A stretch of DNA of 36,682 nt, taken from contig JACQUC010000035.1 in assembly GCA_016210495.1 (NCBI GenBank), forward strand, positions 1 through 36,682, given 5' to 3'. Within the stretch, counting starts at the first letter, position 1, and every line of letters begins with the position of its first letter. Source of the DNA: Chloroflexota bacterium (lineage in GTDB: Bacteria; Chloroflexota; FW602-bin22; JACPRP01). Of the stretch, positions 22,916 to 31,920 are shown piece after piece. The notes below the pieces were generated by a model. That model searched no databases. It was not told the DNA's origin and worked only from the letters and a program-made list of their open reading frames with translations. Position numbers and translations under genes: made by a program.

Positions 22916-25363
22916 TAACCATATCCTCAAATCGTATCCGCCTGCTCGATAGGTTAGGAAGCCAAACGCCAACGCGCCAATTGCGGTCAGCGCCATCCCG
23001 ACCTTCCAGGTCCAGTGCATTCCATGCACCAGATGCACTCCCGCGACTCCCTCCAAGTTAGACAAGTCGATTCCGATAAAATAAGGCCCCGCACGCTCCA
23101 CTTTCCCTACCTTACCGTCTATTGTGACTTCCCAGGCACTATCGTAGGGGGCGAAGACTATCAAGTAGCCCTCCCTGGGAACGTCGGCGGCTTCGACTAT
23201 GATCTCCGTCTGGCTCGGATACCTCGCTGTTGGGACGATCGTCCCCGGAGCCTCGATAAGCTCGGCAAAGCGAAGGACGAGCCTGTCGCGTTCTTTGCGT
23301 TGCCCATCAGTATCATACTTGACGTCTGGGAAAAGGACCTCAGAGGCGCTTGCACGCGTGGTAATGATCGCCTGGGCCTTCGCGCCAGGAACCTCGAACA
23401 ACGTGAATCCTTTCGTCCTCTGCCTCAAGGGCAGCACACCCGCGAGTTCACCTTCCGGCACGAGTGCGCGGGCTATCGGATAGGTCTCCGGTACGATGAA
23501 GTATGTGCCGCCAATTGCTTTCATATACGCCAGCGCCAAAGTCGCGTCTCCTGATTCTACGGTGCTGCCCCGCTCGTTACTGAATAGCAGCCACATCAAC
23601 GCCGGCATCAGAATCTCGTGCGCCCCTTTGCCGAAGTAGTTCCCCGCGAGCCTAACTTCGCCAAAGTGAAAGAACGAGATGTCCGGCACAACGTCGCTCC
23701 TGGATATTACCCGATCACCGTAGGACACCCGGCCGTACTCCGACAGGGCTTGCACAACCCTTGGCTCGGGCAACTGTGCGCTAACGGTCGGCAGCCTACC
23801 CTTCGCTATAACCAGCGCATCTGCCGCGATGAAACCCAGCGCAATCAATAAGATGACTTGTCTGGACGAGCCGAGGTACACGCTCTGCACCACGAAAGCA
23901 CCCAGGATGGCGAGCAGAATCCCGGCGAAGGGCATCCAGCGCGCGGGCTCCACCTCGTTAACGATGCCTGGCGTGAGCCCAAAATACGCCGCTAGAACCG
24001 TCGGCAGAACCACGCCCAGCGTCGCACCCGAGGTGGCAAGCAGCCTCCTATTCAAGCCCTCCAACCTGAACCCCTTCGCAGCCAGGAACGACGCCCCCAG
24101 GGCTACTCCTACGGCGATCATCGACGCGCTTAGCCCAAGCCATTCGGTGGGAAACAGCAAACGTTGTAGCGAGGCCGAGATCTCCCACAGATTCTGGTAT
24201 TCGGGCCTGTCGCCAAGCATCACAGGAAACCAGAAAAACGCAGAGGTCAAAAACACGATTCCAAGCCCGCTGAGCGCCTCCCGCAGCGTCACCTCGCCAG
24301 AGGTTACGAAATAGCACACAAGTGTGATGGTCCCAAGGATGGCGAAAATAGGGTGCACGTAGATGCCGAACCCGACCAAAGCCGCGGTAGCGTAAACGCG
24401 GACCAGGCTGCCACCCGGGCCGGGCAGCAGGAAGAGAGCAACGGGAAAGAGGCTTACGCCCCAAAGTAGCGAGAAATCGGTCAGCGGCCGGTAGTATCCT
24501 ACCATCGCCAGCGTCAGCATCGCGCCGATCAGCGCCACTGGCGCCGGAAAGCCGGCAAGCCTGAGGCCCGTGTAGAAAATCAACCTGAACAGCACAAAGA
24601 GCACGCCAATGGCGAACACCATCGCCTTCGTTATCGACCATCCCGTCACCCACTTCAAGAGAAGCGTGGCGACGTGCGGCAGGAACTGGTAGCCTTGCCA
24701 CACCGCGAATCCGCCGGACCAGTCGTTGCTCCACGTCAGGAATCCATACTCCATCATGCTTTTCAGTTTGTATGCCTGGTAGGGCCAGTCGCCGTACTCG
24801 GTAAAAAGGTACTCGCCCTTAAACAGATCGCGCGCCAGATATGCTACGAAGGCGAACAGCAGTGCCAGCGCGCCCACATCCGGCGCCCACGCGAGGAGTC
24901 TTTCCCTTGCCGTAGCGCCGGTCTCCGGCCTCTTGCGACCAAAACAAGCTAGCCGAAGCGCCTCTTCCAGGTCCTCGACCGTCGCATCGTACGGCACTAC
25001 TTGCTCACAGGCAAGCGATTCCCCCACGGGTCCTTCTGTGGAGCGCCAGCCCCCGACTTGCAGCACCTTGACCTGTGTGTGCCTGTGGCCAAACACCTGC
25101 AACAGCTCTCGCCAACTGCGAGCCAGGATCTCTCCATCCAGCACGACCACGTGAACCTGCACGCGCTCCAGTTCCTTCAGAAGCGCGCCGATGTCGAAGA
25201 CAACCCCGACCGCGTGAAAGGGCTCGATAAGGTTGATAGCCTCTTCCAGCGCGCGGGCCAATGTGGGGTTCTCGATGCAAACTAGAACTTCTTTGGCGTC
25301 CGAGGCTTCCACCCCAATGCCCTCCAATCCCTCCACCCCGGCGATGAAAGGTCCTTGGTGCAC
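22883..25363 (-). CDS. Large membrane protein (type X) with a degenerate N-terminal receiver
   Basis: An 826-residue protein. Residues about 24-145 look like a response-regulator receiver: VLVCIENPTLARALEEAI, then VVVLDGEIL with a candidate phospho-Asp76. Most of the acidic pocket and the usual lysine are missing. Around a dozen membrane helices (about 165-560) follow, with TEYGDWPYQAYKLKSMMEYG and SNDWSGGFAVWQGY in the first outer loop, resembling GT-C or YfhO-like proteins. The C-terminal outer portion (about 560-790) ends in YDSAWEVTIDGKVGKVERAG and a last helix. Its nearest relative in this window is the partial protein at 35442. It may be a lipid-linked-sugar glycosyltransferase or polymer-handling protein (inference). 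The start is uncertain: GTG 25363 has a poor ribosome site, while GTG 25312 has GGAGGGC upstream. Confidence 0.75.
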   Translation of the reverse strand: MHQGPFIAGVEGLEGIGVEASDAKEVLVCIENPTLARALEEAINLIEPFHAVGVVFDIGALLKELERVQVHVVVLDGEILARSWRELLQVFGHRHTQVKVLQVGGWRSTEGPVGESLACEQVVPYDATVEDLEEALRLACFGRKRPETGATARERLLAWAPDVGALALLFAFVAYLARDLFKGEYLFTEYGDWPYQAYKLKSMMEYGFLTWSNDWSGGFAVWQGYQFLPHVATLLLKWVTGWSITKAMVFAIGVLFVLFRLIFYTGLRLAGFPAPVALIGAMLTLAMVGYYRPLTDFSLLWGVSLFPVALFLLPGPGGSLVRVYATAALVGFGIYVHPIFAILGTITLVCYFVTSGEVTLREALSGLGIVFLTSAFFWFPVMLGDRPEYQNLWEISASLQRLLFPTEWLGLSASMIAVGVALGASFLAAKGFRLEGLNRRLLATSGATLGVVLPTVLAAYFGLTPGIVNEVEPARWMPFAGILLAILGAFVVQSVYLGSSRQVILLIALGFIAADALVIAKGRLPTVSAQLPEPRVVQALSEYGRVSYGDRVISRSDVVPDISFFHFGEVRLAGNYFGKGAHEILMPALMWLLFSNERGSTVESGDATLALAYMKAIGGTYFIVPETYPIARALVPEGELAGVLPLRQRTKGFTLFEVPGAKAQAIITTRASASEVLFPDVKYDTDGQRKERDRLVLRFAELIEAPGTIVPTARYPSQTEIIVEAADVPREGYLIVFAPYDSAWEVTIDGKVGKVERAGPYFIGIDLSNLEGVAGVHLVHGMHWTWKVGMALTAIGALAFGFLTYRAGGYDLRIWLRKRMIALKNR

Positions 25364-25398
25364 GATCCGGCAACATATGCGGCGAGCGAGCGCACTCG

Positions 25399-28374
25399 CT
25401 ACTCCTCCTCGTCCTCGTCCGCGCCCACAAGAACCTCCTTGATGCGACCAGCCGGACGAAGCAGCACACCAGCCAACGATCCAAGCCTGTTCACCAGAAC
25501 TCTCCCGCCAAGCACGATGTAGTCCAACGTCAACAAGATCGTCGAAAGCGAAAGGATCAGCAGCCCCCAGTCCTCTCTTCGGCCTCCATAGCTGAGTTGC
25601 ACTGCAAGCTGGCCGCTAGCGCCTTCGGGGACAGGTATGTACATCAGACCAGGGCCCGCGGCGTAGATCTTGAGATCTTCCGAGCCACGGCTTGTAACTA
25701 TCCTGGCATTCCAGCCGGGCATGGCGTTCTCCTTGAACAGTATCCCCTTGAACCGGGCCCCTGTCAAGGTTATGGTTTCCGGGGTTGGTCTATTCATGGT
25801 GTACTCGAGTCGCGGCTGCCCCGAACCACCGTTTGGTCCGGAGGCTCCTGGGCTTTGACTTTCGGGCTGGATCCACCGCACAATGTCGGCGAGAAGCGAT
25901 GCCTCCCAGAGATTGACATAAGACACGACGTGATAGGGCAGGTTTATGCCGCTCCACAGCACTCTGCCCTTGCCCAATGTGCCGGCAACCATTAGTGGAT
26001 GCTTCTCCTGGTCCAGCACGACATCTGCCCACCTCTTGACATACTCCATCCCTGGCGCGTACGACAAACCCCAAGGCCCACCTTCATAGACCGGTGGGGA
26101 AAAGGTCGAGGTATCGACGCCCGCAAAACCCGTGCCTCTTCCAGGTGTCAGCGTCCACCGCATCCCCAGGGACGCGCGCACGGCCCTCTGCATCGGGAAC
26201 GGCTCCGGCCAATCCCTGCCATCCGACAACTCCGGAAACGAAGTGCTGGTCTCGACAAAGAGGCCGCCGCCATCGCGCACGAATTGCCCTAACATTCCAA
26301 ACGCTCGCTGCGCATCCGAGAAGCCATAGTTGTACAACGCCACCGCGTCGAACTCTGCCATCTCCTCGGGACTCAGCTCGTCGATCCTCTTTGGTCCGTG
26401 TACGGGGATCACCTGTCTGGGCCCCACGTTCGCCAGCGCCAGGGCACGGATGAGGGTATCGTAGGCCGCGTCGTCGCCGATGACCAGTAACGTCGGTGTG
26501 CTTGTAGGAGAGATAATCGGGTCGGAAAGCTCGGGCCTTAGCTTCATTGTTTGCAGGCCGTTCAGCGCGTCGGTGTCTTCGACGATATCCGGAGTAAGAA
26601 GATAGGGCGCTAGGCGCACGTCAGAGCCAGCACCAGGCGAAATGATGAAATACCTGATCCCAAACCAGTCGATCAGGTACTTAGCCACGTTCTTCGCCGT
26701 TTCAGGGGTGTGACCTGGCTCCTTTGCCAGGTCGCCGTTTATCGCCATTTGCATCCAGTTGCGCCAGTCCACCCATGGTTTGTAAACCTGGTCGTAGTAG
26801 CCGCCGGTCATCGGCAAACGGTTCACGGCGCTCCACCACATCGAGATGCGCGGGTTCAGTATCCAGGCGCGCGACTCGGTCGAATGGACGTCCAACCACC
26901 TTGGAGTGATTGGTGCGTCGGCTCTGCTTATCCGACCCATAAGCGCATCGACGATAATTGGCGGATCCAGCTCCGTCGGACGGAGGCTACCCGTGATCTG
27001 TGCCCAACTGGCCGCGGGTCCGACTGCCGCCGCTACAAGCACCAGCACCAGACCAGCCAACGGTTTCCTCACCTGTCGCCATTGCAGATGCATTGCGTGT
27101 CCGTGCACCGGGCCCACACGGGGGATCAGCTCTCTTATGAGGATCGCCGCCACTCCCGCCAGGAGGATCGGCGCCAGCCACCACATTCGCCAACCTCTCA
27201 GTGCAGCGGGAGCGGGGTTCATTCCGGCCGCGAACGCGTACTGAGCAGCCATCAAAAGGAAGGTCACTACGATGAATCCCAGGTGTTCCCTGTTGAGCCG
27301 TATTTGCAGGGGGTGCCACCGCGACCTGTACGCCCGCCAGCACAGAAGCAACACCACTACGGCCAGCAGCGCCGCGTTGGTGGTGTGCAGCATCTCCACG
27401 TGTGCCCCCGGCTCGGCAAAAGCCCCCACAGGCGCCTCTGCCGCCACGCGCCTGTTGTACAGAAGATTGGTGATCAGTGGCACGCCAACCACGCCGCCGA
27501 TAGACCCTACGGTGCAGCCGTACAGCAACCCGCGGCTGATGTTCCGCACGAGCGACAATCCGCTTTGCTCACTTCCACCGCAAAGTAATATGCCCAAGGC
27601 GACCGCCAGGATCAGTAGGCCGACGATAGGGTGGGCAAGGAATGCCAACCCATTCAGAAGCGCCGCAAGCACGAGTAGCCTCCGGCTACCTCCTCGCAAG
27701 TACTTTGAAAGAACATACAGGCAGGCGGGTAAGAACATCTGGGCACTCGCCTGAGTCGTAAGACCCTGATCGAACAACTGGATGTATACGTTAGCCGAAT
27801 ACGCCACCAGTATCGTGAGGACGGTTGCTACAACGTATCGCTCCGACAGTTCTTGCAGCAGGAGGAACGTGAACACTAGGAAGACAATGTGGGTAGATAC
27901 GAGAAAGATCGGATATCCTGGTCCGTCTCCAAAGAGCTGCGCAAAAGGCAGGGCCAGGTACGTGCTAAGCACCCCGTACTGGCGAATGAATGGATCGCCC
28001 GCATACCACGAGTAGTTCCACTGTGACAGCCACAGGCCGAAATGCTGGCGTAGATACGCGACGTAGGACACGCCGTGAAAGAAATCGATGCCCGCTGGCG
28101 GATATGTGTTAAGATATGCCTGGCCTATGGGCACGAAGGCCAGCAGAGAGACACCCAGTGCAAAGGCGGCGAAGAACGGGCTTGCCAAACGCCCTTTGGT
28201 CGGCCCAAGGTTGAACACGAGTAGGATCAGTCTGAATATCGGGCGCAGAACCCTGGCTCGAAAGAGGCCGTTGCTGATTTCGGCATCCAGCTCCGTCCCC
28301 GCCCGTTCGCCAGGCGCCAAAACGGTCTCTAGAGCCGCTATCACGTTCTCGGACGGGTCGTCTTTCCCTATCAC
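25399..28374 (-). CDS. Large membrane protein (type Y), 6-pyruvoyl-tetrahydropterin synthase-related family
   Basis: A protein of about 991 residues. After a short cytoplasmic N-terminus, a membrane block of about 12 helices (about 60-450) includes DFFHGVSYVAYLRQHFG and WNYSWYAGDPFIRQYG, typical of the PTPS-related membrane family (a historical name; it implies no pterin chemistry). A large outer part follows, with VIGDDAAYDTLIRALALA and FVRDGGGLFVETSTSFPE, resembling a class-I glutamine-amidotransferase-like fold, then WSGINLPYHVVS. A last helix precedes an acidic tail ending EDEEE. It is paralogous to the C-terminal nine-tenths of the protein at 31921 but has no receiver. GTG 28374 overlaps the stop of the upstream glycosyltransferase (GTGA); GTG 28380 is the alternative. 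A role in surface glycan assembly is inferred from its neighbours. Confidence 0.8.
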   Translation of the reverse strand: MIGKDDPSENVIAALETVLAPGERAGTELDAEISNGLFRARVLRPIFRLILLVFNLGPTKGRLASPFFAAFALGVSLLAFVPIGQAYLNTYPPAGIDFFHGVSYVAYLRQHFGLWLSQWNYSWYAGDPFIRQYGVLSTYLALPFAQLFGDGPGYPIFLVSTHIVFLVFTFLLLQELSERYVVATVLTILVAYSANVYIQLFDQGLTTQASAQMFLPACLYVLSKYLRGGSRRLLVLAALLNGLAFLAHPIVGLLILAVALGILLCGGSEQSGLSLVRNISRGLLYGCTVGSIGGVVGVPLITNLLYNRRVAAEAPVGAFAEPGAHVEMLHTTNAALLAVVVLLLCWRAYRSRWHPLQIRLNREHLGFIVVTFLLMAAQYAFAAGMNPAPAALRGWRMWWLAPILLAGVAAILIRELIPRVGPVHGHAMHLQWRQVRKPLAGLVLVLVAAAVGPAASWAQITGSLRPTELDPPIIVDALMGRISRADAPITPRWLDVHSTESRAWILNPRISMWWSAVNRLPMTGGYYDQVYKPWVDWRNWMQMAINGDLAKEPGHTPETAKNVAKYLIDWFGIRYFIISPGAGSDVRLAPYLLTPDIVEDTDALNGLQTMKLRPELSDPIISPTSTPTLLVIGDDAAYDTLIRALALANVGPRQVIPVHGPKRIDELSPEEMAEFDAVALYNYGFSDAQRAFGMLGQFVRDGGGLFVETSTSFPELSDGRDWPEPFPMQRAVRASLGMRWTLTPGRGTGFAGVDTSTFSPPVYEGGPWGLSYAPGMEYVKRWADVVLDQEKHPLMVAGTLGKGRVLWSGINLPYHVVSYVNLWEASLLADIVRWIQPESQSPGASGPNGGSGQPRLEYTMNRPTPETITLTGARFKGILFKENAMPGWNARIVTSRGSEDLKIYAAGPGLMYIPVPEGASGQLAVQLSYGGRREDWGLLILSLSTILLTLDYIVLGGRVLVNRLGSLAGVLLRPAGRIKEVLVGADEDEEE

Positions 28375-29444
28375 TCCCACCCAACCCCAAGCCGCTTCAG
28401 TACTCTAACCGTTGCCTCGCCGCCGGACTGAGCTCCGACCTTCTCCCTTGCCGTCCACGGGTCGTGCAAGAGACCGGCAATCATGCCAACTGCGTAGGAC
28501 AGGTGCACGGCCAGGATCAGCATCGGAGCGAACATCGCCGGTCGCCAGTCCTCTTCGTCCAGTACGATTCTAGCCGTCGATAGCGCGCTCGCGAACAAGT
28601 ATACCCAGAGCGGCACCAGATACCATCGCAAGACTTCTCTGGGCGTGCCCAGTGCCACAGCGGCCACCAGCGACACGAGGTACATCAAGAGGCCGATGGG
28701 CATAAAGTACACCGGGTTAACGAACTTCGGGTGCAGCCGGAACTGGTGTATCCGTCCCCGGCCGTACCTGAACATCTGATGGACGAACCTTCCCAGCGAT
28801 GTCCGGTGCGGCCGCCTCACCACGGCGCGGGGGTTGTACACGAGCGCGTAGCCCTTGGCGTCGAGCCTGTTCAACATCTCGTTTTCCTCGTTGGGATAAA
28901 TGCGCTCGTCCAGCCCGCCCTCCTTGCGGAACACCTCCGCCCGCACGCCCAGGTTGCACAGGATCAGCTTCTGCTCACCCGCCCGCTGCGGCCACCTGCC
29001 AACGGCTTTGTAACGGCATCTGACGTTCGCCACCGCGAAGAACGAGCCCAGCACGTAGCCAAAGCACTTCTGTAACAGTGAATCGCTCCCCAGGATCTCC
29101 GATGGTCCACCCACCACTGCCACATTCGGATCGGCGAAGCTCCTCGCCACGAAACGAAACAGGTCTATGTCCGCCTCGGAATCGTTGTCCAGAAAATACA
29201 CTATCTCCCCCGCGGCCTGCGCCGCCGCCACGTTTCTCTGTCGCGATGGATTCGTCCCTTCGGCGAGGAGTATCTCCAGGTACTCGGGCGGGTATTCCAC
29301 CGCACGTAGCGCCGACAGCGCTTTTGCCGCTGTGTCTCCGGGCCGCACGGGGATGATCACGCTGATGCGGACACATTTCCCGTAGTATCCTGTCTGTGAA
29401 GCCTGCGTTAGTTTTTCAGTTGTCGCTTCTAACGAAACGCCCAT
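28371..29444 (-). CDS. Family 2 glycosyltransferase, membrane anchored
   Basis: A 357-residue inverting glycosyltransferase. The catalytic domain (about 25-250) has ISVIIPVRPG at its start, the DxD-type motif in FLDNDSEAD, and a likely catalytic-base region in YPNEENEMLNRLDAKGY. Three membrane helices (about 260-340) anchor it, so it probably uses a lipid-linked acceptor at the inner face. I place the start at ATG 29444, six bases after GGGGA; an in-frame GTG at 29456 lacks a ribosome site. The gene starts inside the end of the flippase-like gene and its stop overlaps the next start by four bases, so all three are one operon. Donor and acceptor are unknown. Confidence 0.9.
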   Translation of the reverse strand: MGVSLEATTEKLTQASQTGYYGKCVRISVIIPVRPGDTAAKALSALRAVEYPPEYLEILLAEGTNPSRQRNVAAAQAAGEIVYFLDNDSEADIDLFRFVARSFADPNVAVVGGPSEILGSDSLLQKCFGYVLGSFFAVANVRCRYKAVGRWPQRAGEQKLILCNLGVRAEVFRKEGGLDERIYPNEENEMLNRLDAKGYALVYNPRAVVRRPHRTSLGRFVHQMFRYGRGRIHQFRLHPKFVNPVYFMPIGLLMYLVSLVAAVALGTPREVLRWYLVPLWVYLFASALSTARIVLDEEDWRPAMFAPMLILAVHLSYAVGMIAGLLHDPWTAREKVGAQSGGEATVRVLKRLGVGWE

Positions 29445-30444
29445 CGCTTTCCCCACCTATAGCTACGCGGTCACCACCGTGTCGCAGGTCCCCGGTGATC
29501 ACGGCGGCGTAGCCCGCCAGTACAAGAGGCACCATCGTAAGTACGAAGCCAAGCAAGCTTAGCACCACTGCCCTTTCCACCGGCACGTTGAATTTGGCGA
29601 GCAGATAGGCGATCGCAAATTCCCGTGTCCCCAATCCCAGATACGATATCGGCATGAGCTCCACCGCTATCACGATTGGGTACAATAACACAAAGGCCAA
29701 GAAATCCACGGACACGCCCAAGGCGACCGCCTGCGTATACGATCTAACCAGAACCACCCCCCACGCCGCGAACCCAAGCAGCATGGCCAAGATCAGTTGT
29801 CCAGGTTGCCTGTAAGTCGCCCACACGAAGTGACCAAACGCCTCGAAACTCCTCTCGCCCAGGCGCCCTCCGCTAACCGAAACCAGTCGACGAAAAAACC
29901 ACTTCACGAAACGCACAATGATCCTTCGGCTGAATGTCCAAACTCCCGCTAGCACGCACGCGCATAGCGCCGCGCCAGAAGCGATCACCAAGGGATCGAT
30001 ACCTTCGATCCTGGCCAGAGCTACCGCGCCAAGAGCCGTCAGCGTCAGCAGGCAGACGATCTCGATCGTTCGCTCCACTGTGACTATGGCCAGAGACGGC
30101 ATGAGCCTCAGCCCGGTCTCCTGTGATAGCGTATATACTTTTACAAAGTCCCCTACTTTGCTGGGCGAAATAGCCCCGAACAGGATGCCGGTCAGGTACA
30201 CCCGCAACGACGTGCCAAAAGTGCACGTTCGGTGCACTGAGGTGAGTATGCGTAGCTTGAGCGTTTTTGTCGCGGCCTCGGCAGCCACCAGGCAAAGACT
30301 CAGGAGCAGCAATGAAATATCTGCGGACGAAACAATGGCCGACGCTCTTTCCAGGTCAACAGATCGCAGGATCAGCACAAGCATTACCAGTCCGATGGCC
30401 GGCAGCAGTCTGGTTATTCTATTTCCCCACTTCGACCCCGTCAA
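29416..30444 (-). CDS. Flippase-like membrane protein, LPG synthase TM / AglD family
   Basis: A 342-residue protein with about eight membrane helices and the family's conserved loops: SPSKVGDFVKVYTLSQ, VTVERTIEIVCLL, and ISYLGLGTREFAIAYLLAK. Members of this family (PF03706) include the membrane part of MprF, which moves aminoacyl-lipids, and archaeal AglD. In glycan clusters they are thought to handle or flip lipid-linked intermediates. The start is TTG 30444, which overlaps the stop of the radical SAM gene in TTGA; an AGGGAAG-like site precedes it. Its place between a radical SAM enzyme and a GT2 enzyme supports a role in lipid-linked glycan assembly (inference). Confidence 0.85.
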   Translation of the reverse strand: MTGSKWGNRITRLLPAIGLVMLVLILRSVDLERASAIVSSADISLLLLSLCLVAAEAATKTLKLRILTSVHRTCTFGTSLRVYLTGILFGAISPSKVGDFVKVYTLSQETGLRLMPSLAIVTVERTIEIVCLLTLTALGAVALARIEGIDPLVIASGAALCACVLAGVWTFSRRIIVRFVKWFFRRLVSVSGGRLGERSFEAFGHFVWATYRQPGQLILAMLLGFAAWGVVLVRSYTQAVALGVSVDFLAFVLLYPIVIAVELMPISYLGLGTREFAIAYLLAKFNVPVERAVVLSLLGFVLTMVPLVLAGYAAVITGDLRHGGDRVAIGGESDGRFVRSDN

Positions 30445-31916
30445 CTCGACTTCCCTCGGCTGTCCTGGAGATGGCCCATTAGCGATCTTATCCCTCTCCA
30501 GAGCAGCGCTACGTCATCACCCGATCTGATCGAAGTCAGAGTCCTCATAATGAACGCCGGCTCGTACATGACCCGCCACATCCGGTTGCACCAATACTGA
30601 GCCTTCATATTTGTCTTGAGCACGGGCCTCGACATATCATAGCTGTCGTAGTCGCCCGGCTCGACCACCAACCATCCTTCCCGCTCAGCTTGCCTGTGCA
30701 AGGGGGTCCCCGGATATGGCACCACTATGCTGGCCTGCAACGAGTCGCCCAGTCGTGTCTTGTAAAGCAAGAGATCCCTCGCAAAACGATACGTTTCCGC
30801 CGCTTCCTCGTCCGTTTCCCACGGGTAGCCTACCATCGTCGTGAGCAATACCGCTATCCCGTGGTCCTTGGCCGTCCTGACTCCCTCGGCAATTCTCTCC
30901 CTGGTCTCCTGCTTGCTCAGCAGTGCCAGCGTATCGTTGCACCCTGATTCCAAGCCGATTTTTAGCAGCCGGAATCCGCTCTCCCGCTGGAGATGGCAGA
31001 TCTCGTCGTCCAGGGCATCGGCTCGGGCGTTGGCAGAAAGCCGCACCCGTCCCGCCAGACCCGTTCTAAGCATTACCTTGGAGAAGTCTCTGAGCCATTC
31101 CCGATCCCAGAATGGGCCAGCCTCGTTGTCGTCGAATATCTCCTTAACCTTGTAGCGCTCGACAAGTTCGCGGATCTCGCCCGCCACGTTCTCGGGGCTG
31201 CGCAGACGTGCTGTGCGACGCCACAAAGCGTGCTGCCACACGCAAAACGTACACGTCCCTGCCCTGGCCATGTCTACGCCGCAGCCGCGGCCGCTCAAGA
31301 TATAAGCTGCCGGGTGGTACAGGTACGCCTCACCGTAATGCCACCACTTCGTTAGCATCCGATCGATATAGGGCAGCCCGTTCAGGTCCGCTTCAAGCTC
31401 AAAAGCACCGCTATCCTGCACCTGCCCGTTAGCGCGATAGTAGACTCCGCTCGGCATCGGCGCCGAGTTTTCCAGATGTCGCGCCAGGTCTCGCAACGTG
31501 ATGTCGTAATCGCCGCCTGCGACGCAGAAGTCCACCGAGCCCGAAATAATGGATTCCTCCGGAAAGACCGTGCAGTGGTCGCCAACAAACGCGATTCTCG
31601 CGTCACAGGTCGACCTTATCGTCTCAGCGATCTCCCACTGGCGCCGCACAACCGGCGTCTTCGTCTCCATGACGACAAGATTGGGCTGGAACTGCCTGAG
31701 CCGTGCCAGAAACTCCTCGGGCGATAGCCGCTCGGTTATTCCGTCCAAGAAGCACACCTCATGCCCATCGTCTCTCAACAAGGTCGCTGCCGAGGCTGGC
31801 ACCAGCGGGAAGATGCGCACTGCTTTTGACGCCGTGTACTTGAACCAGCGGTTCTGGCTGAGCAATGCGTAGTGGCCATCCTTCATTATCGGTGGATAGA
31901 CGATGGCGACTCTCAT
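30441..31916 (-). CDS. B12-binding-domain radical SAM protein with a C-x9-C-x2-C cluster motif
   Basis: A 491-residue enzyme. Residues about 1-150 form a cobalamin-binding-type Rossmann domain (MRVAIVYPPI; SAATLLRDDGHEVCFLDG). The radical SAM domain (about 195-430) has SGRGCGVDMARAGTCTFC, giving Cys212, Cys222 and Cys225. The first spacing is nine residues rather than the usual three. KIGLESGCNDTL and MVGYPWETDEEA are further expected barrel motifs. B12/radical SAM proteins often methylate unreactive carbons or rearrange lipid and sugar intermediates. In this operon a modification of a lipid carrier or surface glycan is possible, but the substrate cannot be told from sequence. The start is ATG 31916, only four bases after the stop of the upstream membrane protein. 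Confidence 0.88.
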   Translation of the reverse strand: MRVAIVYPPIMKDGHYALLSQNRWFKYTASKAVRIFPLVPASAATLLRDDGHEVCFLDGITERLSPEEFLARLRQFQPNLVVMETKTPVVRRQWEIAETIRSTCDARIAFVGDHCTVFPEESIISGSVDFCVAGGDYDITLRDLARHLENSAPMPSGVYYRANGQVQDSGAFELEADLNGLPYIDRMLTKWWHYGEAYLYHPAAYILSGRGCGVDMARAGTCTFCVWQHALWRRTARLRSPENVAGEIRELVERYKVKEIFDDNEAGPFWDREWLRDFSKVMLRTGLAGRVRLSANARADALDDEICHLQRESGFRLLKIGLESGCNDTLALLSKQETRERIAEGVRTAKDHGIAVLLTTMVGYPWETDEEAAETYRFARDLLLYKTRLGDSLQASIVVPYPGTPLHRQAEREGWLVVEPGDYDSYDMSRPVLKTNMKAQYWCNRMWRVMYEPAFIMRTLTSIRSGDDVALLWRGIRSLMGHLQDSRGKSS

Positions 31917-31920
31917 TTCG

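Noticed and set aside
25399..28374. Pterin biosynthesis role implied by the '6-pyruvoyl-tetrahydropterin synthase-related' family name
   Set aside because: The proteins are multi-pass membrane proteins with no pterin-synthase zinc site visible; the name is historical.
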